DNA of 64,000 nt, from the NCBI RefSeq assembly GCF_016919165.1, contig NZ_JAFFPS010000057.1:62001-126000 (forward strand). The letters are read 5' to 3'. Under the pieces are notes generated by a model, which did no database searches, was not told the DNA's origin, and saw only the letters and a program-made list of their open reading frames with translations. Positions 10,601-19,955 of this stretch are shown in pieces (the first letter of the stretch is position 1; every line of letters begins with the position of its first letter). Position numbers and translations under genes: made by a program. The DNA comes from Leptospira chreensis. Lineage in GTDB: Bacteria; Spirochaetota; Leptospiria; Leptospirales; Leptospiraceae.

Positions 10601-13241
10601 AAAACGTTCGGTCGATGTCGGAGAAACCATCAAAGTACAAATTCGCTCTCCTTTTCGGGAAGCAACGGCCCTTGTGAGTTTGGAACGAGAAGGGGTTTTA
10701 GATTATTTTGTGACACCGGTATCTGGAAAAGATCCTGTGATTTCCATCTCTATCAAAAAGGAATATGCACCCAATGTGTTTGTATCGGTGTTTCTTGTGC
10801 GAGGTCGTGTGGGAGAACCAAAACCCACAGGGCTTGTGGACTTAGCAAAACCGGGATACCGATTTGGCCTTGCTATGTTAAAGGTTGGATCCAAACCGTA
10901 CAGTCTGTCCGTTTCGGTGAACCCAGAGAAAAAACTCTACCAAGTGAGAGAGACGGCCAACGTAGAGCTGGAAATCAAAACCTCCGATGGAAAACCTCCT
11001 TTAGAATCGACGGAAGTCACACTTGCTGTTGTGGATGAAGCCCTTCTCGAACTTTCTCCGAACCCTACTTGGAATCTCCTCGATGTAATGATGGGAACAA
11101 GACCCCATTCGGTGGGAACTTCCACGGCTCAGTCGCAGATTATTGGAAAACGACATTTTGGTTTGAAAGCAAAACCGGAAGGAGGAGGCGGGGGGAAACA
11201 ATCCACTCGTTCTCTCTTTGATACCTTACTCTATTGGAAAGGAAAAGCAATCGTTGGTAAGGATGGAAAACTCAAGTTTAGTTTTCCTTTGAATGATTCC
11301 CTTACGAGTTTTCGAATCGTGGCGGTGGCGACTTCGGGATCCAAAGAATTTGGAACTGGTTTTGCTAAAATCCAAACCACACAAAAGATCCAATCCTTTT
11401 CGGGAATTCCACCTGTGGTTCGGTTAGGTGATACACTTCGCCATGAAGTCACTTTGCGGAATGCAGGAGATTCAAAAGAACAACTTCGACTCCGTCTTTC
11501 TGTCACGGATGTAAAAAATGGAACGGAAACAAAAGAAGAATTAGAAACAAAATCTTCCATCTTGGCTTCCGGGGAAACCAAAGTCGTTTTTTGGGATCTG
11601 ACTGTTCCTGAAAATACCACCAAACGGAAGTTCCGTCTAGAAGTATCGGCACCGAACGGAACGGTTCTGGATCAAATGTCCGTGGAACAAAAAGTTTTAC
11701 CAGTGGATACAGAAAGGGTCTACCAAGCAGGACTCTTTTTATATGAATCTCCCATTAAAGAATCGGTTCGGGTGCCTGAGGGATCAGCACCAAACTCTGG
11801 TAAAATGGTATGGAAGGCTTCACCGACCATTCTCACAAGTCTTACTGGCATCCAAACCTATTTCCAAAATTACCCTTACTACTGTATGGAGCAACGTGTA
11901 TCCAAAGCCATTGGTCTTAAATCCGAAGCTTTGTGGAGCGAAGTATCAAACGACTTAAATTCCTTTTTGGATTATGATGGGCTTGTGAAGTATTTTGCCA
12001 GAATGGAACATGGAAGTGAAATTCTTACCGCTTATGTGCTCACATCTGCAAGTCTTGCGAATCAAAAAATTCCTGAGGATAGTTTGGGACGAATGATCGC
12101 AGGACTCCAAGGGTATTTGGAGGGCCGCGTGAGCGGGGAGCGTTACAAATTCGGGGCGGACTCTGTGGTGAGAAAGATCATCGTTTGGGAGGCGCTCACT
12201 AGATACCAAACTTATGAATGGGAACAAGTGCGTCCTATCTTTGACGGAATGGAATTTTTACCAACGGCATCTCTCATTGACCTGGCTGAAATTTGGGGGA
12301 GAGTGGATGGAGGAGATAGCTCTGTTAAATCTCGCCTGACAAGTACTTTGCGATCAAGACTCAATATCCAAGGTTCCGAACTTGTGGTTGCCGATTCTGG
12401 TTTTACCAATCCTTGGTGGATTTTGGGAAGCCGTGATTATACAATGGCAAAACTTTTACTTTGGGCATTTGCAGAACCAAGTTATAAAAAAGATATGCCT
12501 CGCCTCATCAAAGGCTTTGTCAAAATGCAAAAGAGGGGAAGTTACGATACCACTCTTGGTAATGCCTATTCCATTTTGGTTTTTGACCGAGTGAGTAAAC
12601 TTCTGGAATCAGAAAAAGTCACAGGTGGAAAATTAAAAATCCAATCAGCGAAAGAAACCTTGAATTTAGAACCTAACGGAAAACAAACGGTATCCCAATC
12701 CATTGGAACCACACCGGAATCTGTTTCTGTCAGTTATGATGGAAAGGGTAAACCTTGGGTGGAGTGGTCTGTAAACTCCATCCTTCCTCTGAAAGCTCCG
12801 ATCTCCAGTGGTTACCGATTGAAACGAACCTTCGAACCGATCCAAGTGGCCAAACCCGGAGTTCTCTCCAAAGGAGATACCGTTCGAGTCACGATTGAGA
12901 TCCAAGCGGACTCCGATAAAACTTGGGTGGTTGTAGAAGATCCGATTCCACCGGGATCACTCCCTCTCGGCCGAGGTTTTGGTCGCGAGTCCATCATTTC
13001 TCAGGAGGGAAAAACCGGGGATTCTTCCTACTATTTGAGTTTTGAGGAAAAGACCCTCTCCCAGTACAGAGCGTATTTTGAATATCTCCCTAAGGGAACT
13101 CATACTTTGGAACATAGCTTTCGGTTGAATCATTCAGGAAGTTTCAAAATGCCTGCCACTCGAGTCGAGGCTATGTATTCTCCCGAAACTCATGCCGAAT
13201 GGCCGAATGAAACCGTAAGGATTTCGGAGAACGGGTACTAG
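7641..13241 (+). CDS. Alpha-2-macroglobulin family protein with intact thioester motif
   Basis: This is a 1866-residue exported protein, the largest single-domain-family gene in the window. A Sec signal (about 1-20, RRLLLFLLLSLFL) has no lipobox Cys, unlike the E. coli YfhM lipoprotein. The MG2 signature LDRTLFKKGETV lies near residue 600. The A2M-type segment around the bait/anaphylatoxin equivalent is near 1190-1250 (LFDTLLYWKG to FRIVAVATSG). The thioester motif CMEQ is at 1415-1418. The family entraps proteases, with the thioester forming covalent bonds after bait cleavage. In E. coli the gene is paired with pbpC (PBP1C); here no pbpC is adjacent and the next gene is a phosphatase-superfamily membrane enzyme. 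Periplasmic or surface location and a protective role are inferred from the family. Confidence 0.9.
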   Translation: MFVKRRLLLFLLLSLFLVRSDDTQSLPATIEFFTPSGFVKQPKQVTVRFTKPMVSLGDIRPKIDIFQIKCPLPGTSRFIDSTTWVYEFEKELPGGVDCSFQLKEGTKTFSGETVQGERNFSFHTGGPSVQYSSPYQGSSITEDQIFVLHLDAKPDLDSFQKYTYFRSEELGNRIPITFVTGSERKTILQSTGDTDREETVLVKSKQTFLPERQIQLVLGKGSKSIWGGEIREDEVLSFTVRPVFSVRFSCERVNAKADCIPILPTSLYFSSAVSRSLLEKIQLVSKDGKVYPQSPFTEKGNEFFEWVSFPGPFPENTEFEIKIPDIVDETNRSLSNQASFPLKFKTDEFPPLAKFGAKFGILESKAKPALPVTLRNLEINLPMKSVSLGVGGKSQKTMDILEIQKWFQVLATREREQSVFQNPPTSAGISSFSLPKPNGKKPMEVVGIPLETPGFYVVELASDILGGSLLEKKGKMYVSSAALVTNLSAHFKWGKDTSLVWVTSLDQGLPESGVQIKILDCKGNLRGAGITGKDGSMLFGNLNFQAVPYCGHHELGSGLTVFVQKNDDISFTSSTWDKGIESWRYQLPQATAGHSKELTSIVLDRTLFKKGETVHLKHVRRGFGNKGLVPAEPKDYPSQVIIKHEGSGEAYPLPLVWSFPGHSESEFKIPKNAKHGIYIVYYPYSNEDSSYGDTVVEFRVEEFRLPVVKGNIQLAGDKQELVSPKESKVLFGLEYLSGGGAGGFPVKIRSQVVSSYYSPKEEYSAFSFSPETMREGKWKASGYDEEEAEETKPTVVSTSLKTDEKGFLQYTFSGLKPVPGYGSFQVEMEYADPSGEIQTVSRSFPVSPSEVHLGILPDGWLFTEDNVKLQLVALDVKDKALSSQKIKVTAYKREFYSNRKRLVGGFYAYEHYEEVTKLGEFCEGKTDSKGILICEGKSPAVGDIVFLAETKDSKGNPTNSGYSVWVSSKQEAWFDVSDHNRMDILPEKRSVDVGETIKVQIRSPFREATALVSLEREGVLDYFVTPVSGKDPVISISIKKEYAPNVFVSVFLVRGRVGEPKPTGLVDLAKPGYRFGLAMLKVGSKPYSLSVSVNPEKKLYQVRETANVELEIKTSDGKPPLESTEVTLAVVDEALLELSPNPTWNLLDVMMGTRPHSVGTSTAQSQIIGKRHFGLKAKPEGGGGGKQSTRSLFDTLLYWKGKAIVGKDGKLKFSFPLNDSLTSFRIVAVATSGSKEFGTGFAKIQTTQKIQSFSGIPPVVRLGDTLRHEVTLRNAGDSKEQLRLRLSVTDVKNGTETKEELETKSSILASGETKVVFWDLTVPENTTKRKFRLEVSAPNGTVLDQMSVEQKVLPVDTERVYQAGLFLYESPIKESVRVPEGSAPNSGKMVWKASPTILTSLTGIQTYFQNYPYYCMEQRVSKAIGLKSEALWSEVSNDLNSFLDYDGLVKYFARMEHGSEILTAYVLTSASLANQKIPEDSLGRMIAGLQGYLEGRVSGERYKFGADSVVRKIIVWEALTRYQTYEWEQVRPIFDGMEFLPTASLIDLAEIWGRVDGGDSSVKSRLTSTLRSRLNIQGSELVVADSGFTNPWWILGSRDYTMAKLLLWAFAEPSYKKDMPRLIKGFVKMQKRGSYDTTLGNAYSILVFDRVSKLLESEKVTGGKLKIQSAKETLNLEPNGKQTVSQSIGTTPESVSVSYDGKGKPWVEWSVNSILPLKAPISSGYRLKRTFEPIQVAKPGVLSKGDTVRVTIEIQADSDKTWVVVEDPIPPGSLPLGRGFGRESIISQEGKTGDSSYYLSFEEKTLSQYRAYFEYLPKGTHTLEHSFRLNHSGSFKMPATRVEAMYSPETHAEWPNETVRISENGY

Positions 13242-13394
13242 GAAAAGTTTACGGAATCGGGGGTTCTGGAATTATGACTCTAATGGGTCCGAACCAAGCC
13301 CCTCTTTTCCCGATCCGAATCCTAAGAATCGCTCTTTGGTTTACGGTTTTTTTTTTATCTATTTTTTTTAATCTTTAATACAAGTTTTACCATC

Positions 13395-15545
13395 ATGGGA
13401 GTCGATGTCGGTGACTTCCTTAAACAATACTTAGGTGCTTTTTTTGGAGTTTATCTCTCCACCACATTCAAAGTTTTTTCTGTTTCCCTCTTTTTACACC
13501 TCACTCTCTTTTCTCTTGTTTACTTAACCTATCATTTCCTCGGTAGAAGAGAGGTTCCTTGGTATGGGTTATCCGTTTGGGTTCTACTCATTGAATGTTT
13601 GGCTCTTTGCCATTCGATGGTCAGTTTCCCTCAGATTTATGGTGAGTTCTTTTTCTTTCGTTATCCTTCCTTGGCTCACTTCCTTTATTTTTTAACCGAT
13701 CATACAAACCCTGGTTACTTTAGTTTGGTTTTGGGAACTCTCCTTTTTGGATTCCTCTCTGTCCTTTTTCGACAAATTTATCTTCATAAAAATAAAGAAA
13801 GTTTTTTGGCCCTTGTGCATGTGCTGGTTCTAGGACTTGTCCATACATCCGGTCACTATATGGTGGGGATTTTCTATTTTGCGATTTTATTTTGGCAAGG
13901 TAAAGAATACCAAAGAATTCATATTAAGTCTTACGGACTCATCCTCATCCTTTTAGTCCTTCTTTATCTAGTGCCTAGTGTCTGGAATCAAATTGATGCT
14001 CTGACACATTCTAAAGAAAAAGGCAAACCTCCTGTTTTTATTTTATCAGCAGATTCATTAAGATATGATAAAGTAGGATTACAAATCGATGGTAAAAGCA
14101 TCACACCAAACATTGATTTGTTTGCAGCTGATAGTTATGTGTTCCATGATCACCATACAACCATTCCTCGCACTTTTCCAAGTTGGGCCGATTTATTAAC
14201 CGGACAGTATTCGATGAGCCATAAGGTTCGGGATATGTTCCCATCCCTAGAAGAAAAACAAAGGATTGGTTCGGCTTCTTTTCCTACCATCCAACAAATG
14301 TTAAAGGGACTAGGTTACCGAAGTTATGCCGTGGGAAGTTTTGCCGCAGATATCTTTCCCCGTGCTAACTTTGGTTTCGATGAAGTGCTCGCACCGAATT
14401 TTAACGCCCGTATTATGACGGTTCAGCGAACGGCTGAATCCCAACTTTTCCTTTTGCCCTTTCTGACTGGATCTTGGTTTTCTGGCAAAATGTATTTGGA
14501 GGAGATGGATGGACTTTCTACTTGGGGAGATGGGACTCGTATTTTGGACCGGTTCCGTTCCATTGTCAAACGAGAAGGAGATTCTCCTTATTCGGTGACT
14601 TATTTTTCGAGTGTCATTCATTTCCCTTACACACCCGCATATCCTCATTATAAAACTTTTACTGATCCTAACTACTATGGTAAGTATAAGTATTTAAAGT
14701 TTGTGGATCCTACAAATTCCACGGTTCCAAATGCAGAGGAAACCAAACAAATACGGGGATTGTTTGATAGTGCGGTTTCTGCTTTTGATGCAGAATTGGG
14801 GAATATCATTTCTGAATTGAAATCCCGAGGCATTTATGATGAGGCTATCATCATTCTCACGGCCGACCATGGGGAAGCATTGTATGAAGATGTTCATGGG
14901 CAAGGGCATGGAGAACACCTTCGTGGAGAAGCCGTAACTCATGTTCCTTTGTTCATTAAATTTCCTAAATCGAGAAATGAAACAAAAGCGGATCATGAAT
15001 TTTTTGGAATCACATCCAGTGTAGACATCTATCCCACTCTAATGGAATATTTTGGAATCACCACTAAATCAAAGTTTCCTGGGCAGTCATTATTACAAGT
15101 CCTTGGAAAAACAAATTGGGAAGGGGAGAGATCTGTCTATGCAGAAACAGGAATTTGGTTTTCTGATACAGGTGACCACTTCTTCCAAAAACAAAGAATT
15201 CCCTATCCGAATATTTTATCTCTCCACCAAGTAGTTCCGGAAGAGGACTACCAAATTATGATCACAGATCCCATCTATAGAGAAACCATTGCTTTCTCAA
15301 AACATAGGTCGGTTCAAAATTCTAATTATAAACTAATTTATATCCCCACGCGTCAAGGTGTGGTTTTTGAATTGTATGATCGAAAAAAAGATCCTTTAAA
15401 TAGAAAGAATCTTTATCCCCATCACCCCGCTGCAGCAAAAATGAAAGACTTGTTGTATCAAACGGTGATCCAATGGGAAGATGCGACTCTCGCTGGAGAG
15501 TATTTAATACCAAGTTCTTTATCAGAAATCAATGAAACTAAATAA
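13395..15545 (+). CDS. Membrane-anchored alkaline-phosphatase-superfamily enzyme (sulfatase / LTA-synthase-like fold)
   Basis: The 716 residues start with about five transmembrane helices (about 20-205), followed by a large extracytoplasmic sulfatase-fold domain. Metal ligands are visible as Asp220 in ADSLRYD and D491-H492 in TADHGE, with HGQGHGE just after. The expected nucleophile lies in RTFPSW, giving Thr260 rather than the Cys/Ser of formylglycine sulfatases (CxPxR). Thr at this site is typical of lipoteichoic-acid-synthase and phosphoethanolamine-transferase relatives, so a phosphotransferase or phosphodiesterase acting on envelope lipid or glycan is more likely than a sulfatase. It lies 153 bases after the A2M gene. 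carB follows after 17 bases. The substrate is unknown. Confidence 0.8.
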   Translation: MGVDVGDFLKQYLGAFFGVYLSTTFKVFSVSLFLHLTLFSLVYLTYHFLGRREVPWYGLSVWVLLIECLALCHSMVSFPQIYGEFFFFRYPSLAHFLYFLTDHTNPGYFSLVLGTLLFGFLSVLFRQIYLHKNKESFLALVHVLVLGLVHTSGHYMVGIFYFAILFWQGKEYQRIHIKSYGLILILLVLLYLVPSVWNQIDALTHSKEKGKPPVFILSADSLRYDKVGLQIDGKSITPNIDLFAADSYVFHDHHTTIPRTFPSWADLLTGQYSMSHKVRDMFPSLEEKQRIGSASFPTIQQMLKGLGYRSYAVGSFAADIFPRANFGFDEVLAPNFNARIMTVQRTAESQLFLLPFLTGSWFSGKMYLEEMDGLSTWGDGTRILDRFRSIVKREGDSPYSVTYFSSVIHFPYTPAYPHYKTFTDPNYYGKYKYLKFVDPTNSTVPNAEETKQIRGLFDSAVSAFDAELGNIISELKSRGIYDEAIIILTADHGEALYEDVHGQGHGEHLRGEAVTHVPLFIKFPKSRNETKADHEFFGITSSVDIYPTLMEYFGITTKSKFPGQSLLQVLGKTNWEGERSVYAETGIWFSDTGDHFFQKQRIPYPNILSLHQVVPEEDYQIMITDPIYRETIAFSKHRSVQNSNYKLIYIPTRQGVVFELYDRKKDPLNRKNLYPHHPAAAKMKDLLYQTVIQWEDATLAGEYLIPSSLSEINETK

Positions 15546-15562
15546 GGAAAAAAGAGGAAACT

Positions 15563-18500
15563 ATGCCGCAACGTAACGACTTAAAATCAATTTTGATCAT
15601 CGGATCCGGACCTATCGTCATCGGGCAGGCATGTGAATTTGACTACTCGGGGACTCAGGCGACCAAAGCCCTCCGAGAAAAAGGAATACGAGTCATCCTC
15701 GTAAATTCAAATCCAGCAACGATCATGACGGATCCCGATCTTGCCGATGCCACTTATATCGAACCACTCACAGTCCCTGTCTTAGAAAAGATTATTAAAA
15801 AAGAAAAACCTGATGCCATCTTACCAACGGTAGGTGGGCAAACGGCCCTCAACTTAGCCTTAGCACTTCATCGAGAAGGTGTTTTGGAGAAATACAATGT
15901 AGAACTCATTGGTGCAAAGGTTGATGCCATTCGCAAAGCGGAAGACAGAGAACTTTTCAAACAAGCGATGGAAAAACTCGGAATCCGTGTCGCCAAATCG
16001 TTTATGGTTTCCGACATGGAAGCTGCAAGAAAAGCAAAAGATGAAATTGGATTTCCTATCATTATTAGACCGGCATTTACCCTGGGGGGAACTGGAGGTG
16101 GAACTTGTTATGAAGAATCTGAATTCGAAGAAATTGCCCAACAAGGTCTTTCTGCATCTCCCATATCACAGGTATTAGTCGAAGAATCCGTGATGGGTTG
16201 GAAAGAATTTGAATTGGAAGTGATGCGAGACCTCGCCGATAACGTGGTCATCATTTGTTCTATTGAAAATTTAGATCCAATGGGTGTTCATACAGGGGAT
16301 TCCATCACTGTTGCACCACAACAAACTTTAAGTGATAAAGAATACCAAAGACTCCGTGATATGTCGATTGATATCATTCGAGAAATCGGAGTAGAAACTG
16401 GTGGTTCCAATATTCAATTCGCAGTGAATCCAGAAAATGGTGATGTCATTGTGATTGAAATGAATCCTCGTGTTTCTAGATCTTCTGCCTTGGCATCAAA
16501 AGCAACCGGCTTTCCCATAGCAAAAATTGCAGCTCTATTATCTATCGGTTATACCTTGGATGAGATTCGAAACGATATCACCCGAGTGACACCAGCAAGT
16601 TTTGAACCATCCATCGATTACGTCGTTACAAAGATTCCAAGATTTGCTTTTGAAAAATTTCCAGGTTCTGATAATACCTTAGGTGTTCAGATGAAAGCGG
16701 TCGGAGAAGCAATGGCTATTGGTCGTAACTTCAAAGAAAGTTTTCAAAAAGCTCTCCGTTCTTTGGAAACCGATAGATTCGGTTTTGGAAGCGATGGATA
16801 TTTGAAAGAACTTTTAGAATGGGAAGCTGTTCCCAAAGAAGAAAGAAAAACTTGGCTTACCGCGAAAGTAAAACGGCCCACAGACAAACGCATTTTTTAC
16901 GTAAAGATGGCCTTTGATTTTGGGATGAGTGTAGAAGAGATTTTTGATATTTGTAAAATTGATCCTTGGTTTCTCTATCAATTCGAAGAGTTATTTCAAC
17001 TTGAAAACAAGTTTCGAAAAGAGGGAAAGGCCATCATTGAAGAAATGAAAAAGGCCGGATTTTCCAACCGACAACTCGCCTTTCTAACAAAAGAAGAACA
17101 AATCCTCGCTCAAGTTCGCAGTGGTGCAGCCATTGAAATTACAAAGCAAAAGTGGAAAAAACCCTCAGAGAGGAAGAGGAATCCATTGAAAAATACTTAG
17201 AAGATAAAAATGTCCGTCCGGTTTATAAACGAATTGATACTTGCGCGGGTGAGTTTGAAGCCTTCACCCCTTATATGTATTCCTCTTATGATGAGGAAGA
17301 TGAATCGGATGTAACTTCTAAAAAGAAAGTAATGATTCTTGGTGGTGGGCCGAATCGTATCGGTCAAGGGATTGAGTTCGACTATTGTTGTTGCCATACT
17401 TCCTTTTCCTTACAAGAAGCAGGAGTGGAATCCATTATGGTAAACTCCAATCCAGAAACAGTATCCACGGATTATGATACTTCGGACAGGTTATACTTTG
17501 AACCATTAAGTCTCGAAGATGTCATGGCGATTTTCAAAAAAGAAAAACCAGATGGAGTCATTGTTCAGTTAGGTGGTCAAACTCCACTAAAATTGGCAAA
17601 GTCACTTGAAAAACGTGGTGTTCCGATTCTGGGAACAAGTCCTGATTCCATTGATCGGGCAGAAGATCGGAAACGTTTTGCTGAGGTTTTAGAGAAACTA
17701 AGTTTGAAGTCACCTGATAACGGAATCGCAGCTTCTAAGGATAAGGCAAGAGAGATCGCAAGAAAAATCGGCTATCCAGTGCTTGTTCGACCTTCCTATG
17801 TATTAGGCGGAAGGGCGATGCTCATTGTTAACGAAGAATCGGAACTAGATAAATACATGGAAGAAGCAGAAGAGGTATCGGAAGATAGACCACTTCTCGT
17901 AGATTCCTTTTTGCAAGATGCTGTTGAAGTGGATGTGGATGCACTATGCGATGGAAAGGATGTGTTCATTGCTGGAATTATGGAACATATTGAAGAAGCG
18001 GGAATCCACTCCGGTGACTCTGCTTGTGTGTTGCCACCACAAAATATCTCACAACGTATGTTGCAAGAAATTGAAGAAGCAACTTACCGTTTGGCTTTAG
18101 AGTTAGATGTTAAGGGTTTGATCAACGTACAATATGCCATTAAAGAAGAAACACTGTATGTCTTGGAAGTAAATCCTCGCGCGTCAAGAACCGTTCCTTT
18201 TGTTGCAAAATCAATCGGGATTCCAATCGTAAAAATTGCCGTGCGATTGATGTTAGGTGAACCATTGGCTTCTTTCAAACTAGGAAAACGTTTTTCTGCA
18301 CCGATGATTACGGTTAAGGAAGCCGTGTTGCCGTTTAGTAAATTTCCTGGCGTGGATACAATCCTTGGTCCAGAAATGAGGTCCACTGGTGAAGTTATGG
18401 GTGTTGCTGTTACAAAAGGGGAAGCCTTTGTGAAAGCACAGATCATGGCTGGAGAAGAACCACCTAAACATGGAACCGTATTTGTGACTATCAATGATAA

Positions 18501-18882
18501 AACGAAGAAAGAGTTACTTGAGCCAGTGCGTTCTTTGTCCAACTTAGGGTATAATATCATTGCAACAGAAGGAACCCATAAATTTCTTTCTGATAATGGA
18601 ATTCTCTCTAGTAAAATTAACAAAATTTACGATGGATACTTTCCGAATGTAATCGACTATATCAAAGAAAAGAAGATCCATTTGATTATCAACACTCCCT
18701 TATCAAGAGTCACTCGTGAGAATGCTTTTACGATCCGTCAAGCTGCGATTAAGTATAAGGTTCCTTGTTTGACGACTGCTCAAGCGGCTAAGGCGTTGAT
18801 TCATGGTTTGGTGGAAATGAAAGATAAAGGATTCTCCGTGAATTCCCTTCAGGAAATCCACGCGAATCACAAAAAGAACTAA
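15563..18882 (+). pseudogene. carB: Carbamoyl-phosphate synthase large subunit, reading frame interrupted between its two halves
   Basis: CarB makes carbamoyl phosphate from bicarbonate, glutamine-derived ammonia and ATP for arginine and pyrimidine synthesis. The N-terminal carboxyphosphate half reads 15563-17200 (545 codons, [20 protein letters not shown]). The C-terminal half reads in another frame to 18882, open from 17137, with first possible start GTG at 17152 ([21 protein letters not shown]-grasp, then the MGS-like allosteric domain). Adding one base near the junction gives a continuous protein of about 1106 residues, the usual length. The junction contains an A6 run (17156-17161). No stop-start architecture with a ribosome site is visible at the GTG. 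A natural two-gene split exists in some archaea and Aquifex, but a 1-base deletion or sequence error fits better. Confidence 0.85.
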
Positions 18883-18918
18883 ATTGAAAACAAGGATTTA
18901 GAAAGTTTAACGACTCTG

Positions 18919-19368
18919 TTAGATTTCTAGATCCTTTAGTATCGACTCAATTCGACTCCGGTTCACACCTAAATCTGATTTCCCCAACCTTGATGCGGAC
19001 CGGAAGTGAAGGAGTTTATTTTTCTCATCGAAATAGAATTCCACATCATCAACATATCGCATGAGTCTAGAAGTAAACTCGGTGTAAATGTAGTTTGGAT
19101 TTTCTTGTATGATTTTGGTTCTCGGACTTTGTTCTAATTTCAGTTTTAAAATAGCAAAAGCTTCCTTTAGATTTTTTTTATAAGGGACTGCTCCCCGGTA
19201 ATGTTCCTTATCTGTCGGTTCCGCAAAGCTACTAACACAGTTTGGAGTTGTGGGACAATCAGCCAATCTTTCGGATTTGATTCCCAGGAAATCGGGTCTT
19301 GTCCCTGTACAGCCAAGGAAAAAAGAAAGGGATAGGAAAAGGAAAAAGGGGATGGTTTTTAAGTTCAT
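18919..19368 (-). CDS. DUF1499-family lipoprotein
   Basis: The 149-residue protein has a lipoprotein signal peptide ending in the lipobox FLGC (Cys20). The mature part has DUF1499 features: the early CPTTPNCVSS segment, an IYTEFTSRLMRYVDDVEFYFD core and the closing HFRSASRLGKSDLGVNRSRIE. DUF1499 proteins are small envelope proteins of unknown biochemical role. The gene is convergent with carB (36 bases apart) and its promoter must lie in the repeat-containing region 19369-19955. Confidence 0.88.
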   Translation of the reverse strand: MNLKTIPFFLFLSLSFFLGCTGTRPDFLGIKSERLADCPTTPNCVSSFAEPTDKEHYRGAVPYKKNLKEAFAILKLKLEQSPRTKIIQENPNYIYTEFTSRLMRYVDDVEFYFDEKNKLLHFRSASRLGKSDLGVNRSRIESILKDLEI

Positions 19369-19433
19369 TGATGCCTCTGTGAGATTCCTTGTATTGGACG
19401 GTTCTTTTTTCCTATTGGATAAAAATTCGTCTC

Positions 19434-19466
19434 ACTGGAAAAGGTAAGTCAGTTACTTTTTCCAGT
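19434..19466. other. Inverted repeat (14-bp arms, 5-base loop)
   Basis: The arms ACTGGAAAAGGTAA and TTACTTTTTCCAGT pair at 13 of 14 positions, the exception being a G-T wobble, around the loop GTCAG. The element is in non-coding DNA upstream of the DUF1499 lipoprotein gene. Its right half, CAGTTACTTTTTCCAGT, recurs with 16 of 17 matches at 38624-38640 in the region before nuoA. It could be an attenuator-like RNA hairpin or a small dispersed repeat. Confidence 0.55.
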
Positions 19467-19513
19467 CGCGCACTTTTGGAGCTGGTTTTCTTACGAAAGT
19501 CACACACCAAGGC

Positions 19514-19645
19514 AACTGACCTTCCTTGGAAACAGACTTTTCTTAGAAACTGACCTACCTTGGAAACAGACTTTTCTTAGAAACTGACCTACCTTAGAAA
19601 CTGACTTTCTTTAGAAACTGACTTTCTTTAGAAATTGACTTCCCA
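19514..19645. repeat. 17-bp tandem repeat, about 7.6 copies (minisatellite)
   Basis: Seven full units occupy 19514-19530, 19531-19547, 19548-19564, 19565-19581, 19582-19598, 19599-19615 and 19616-19632, with a degenerate partial eighth. Typical units are AACTGACTTTCTTTAGA (two identical copies at the right), AACAGACTTTTCTTAGA (two) and AACTGACCTACCTTGGA. The period is not a multiple of 3 and no ORF crosses it, so it is non-coding. Alternation of unit types in the left half suggests duplication of a 34-bp pair. Such arrays vary in copy number between strains and could alter spacing between divergent promoters. Confidence 0.93.
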
Positions 19646-19955
19646 AAATCCCTCCCTCAGGATCGAAACTTCCTTACCCGCCATTTCCTACCCAAAATAA
19701 CCTAGATTCTCTCCTTCCCCTCGTTTTCTTGATCCCGTTTTCTCGCTTGAATTTTCCTTGGATGCGCTCGTACTTGTGCCTATTCCCTCGCGAAACAGAT
19801 CGGGTTTGCATTTTTAACTAGGGAAAAGTCTAATGTTAGATGGAAATAAAGTGGGAAGTATGGAAAACTATGGTAACTAAGAAAAAAAGATGGACAAACC
19901 GTGGTCTCAGTAATTATATAAAACAAACGTTCGATATAAAAAAGGGCAACGCCTT

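Larger units (their letters stand above)
19369..19955. other. Gene-free region of 587 bases with hairpin and tandem repeat
   Basis: No credible coding frame runs through this stretch. It holds, from left to right, a strong inverted repeat (19434-19466), a 17-bp tandem array (19514 to about 19645), a C/T-rich segment (about 19640-19760), and an AT-rich leader before the TetR gene. It must contain the divergent promoters for the DUF1499 lipoprotein (minus) and the TetR/AlkB pair (plus). I do not see convincing -35/-10 pairs. Confidence 0.7.

Noticed and set aside
10603..10618. AAACGTTCGGT motif inside the A2M gene as an operator
   Set aside because: It is within coding sequence; it shows that the motif is not specific to intergenic DNA.
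17150..17165. Programmed -1 frameshift in carB
   Set aside because: The A6 run lacks a full X-XXY-YYZ slippery heptamer in the zero frame, and I saw no clear downstream stimulatory structure.
18084..18623. 179-codon minus-strand open frame inside carB
   Set aside because: It lies wholly opposite a strongly conserved ATP-grasp region and has no ribosome site or family resemblance; it is a shadow of the real frame.
19514..19645. CRISPR array
   Set aside because: The 17-bp units are directly adjacent with no unique spacers, so it is a tandem repeat.
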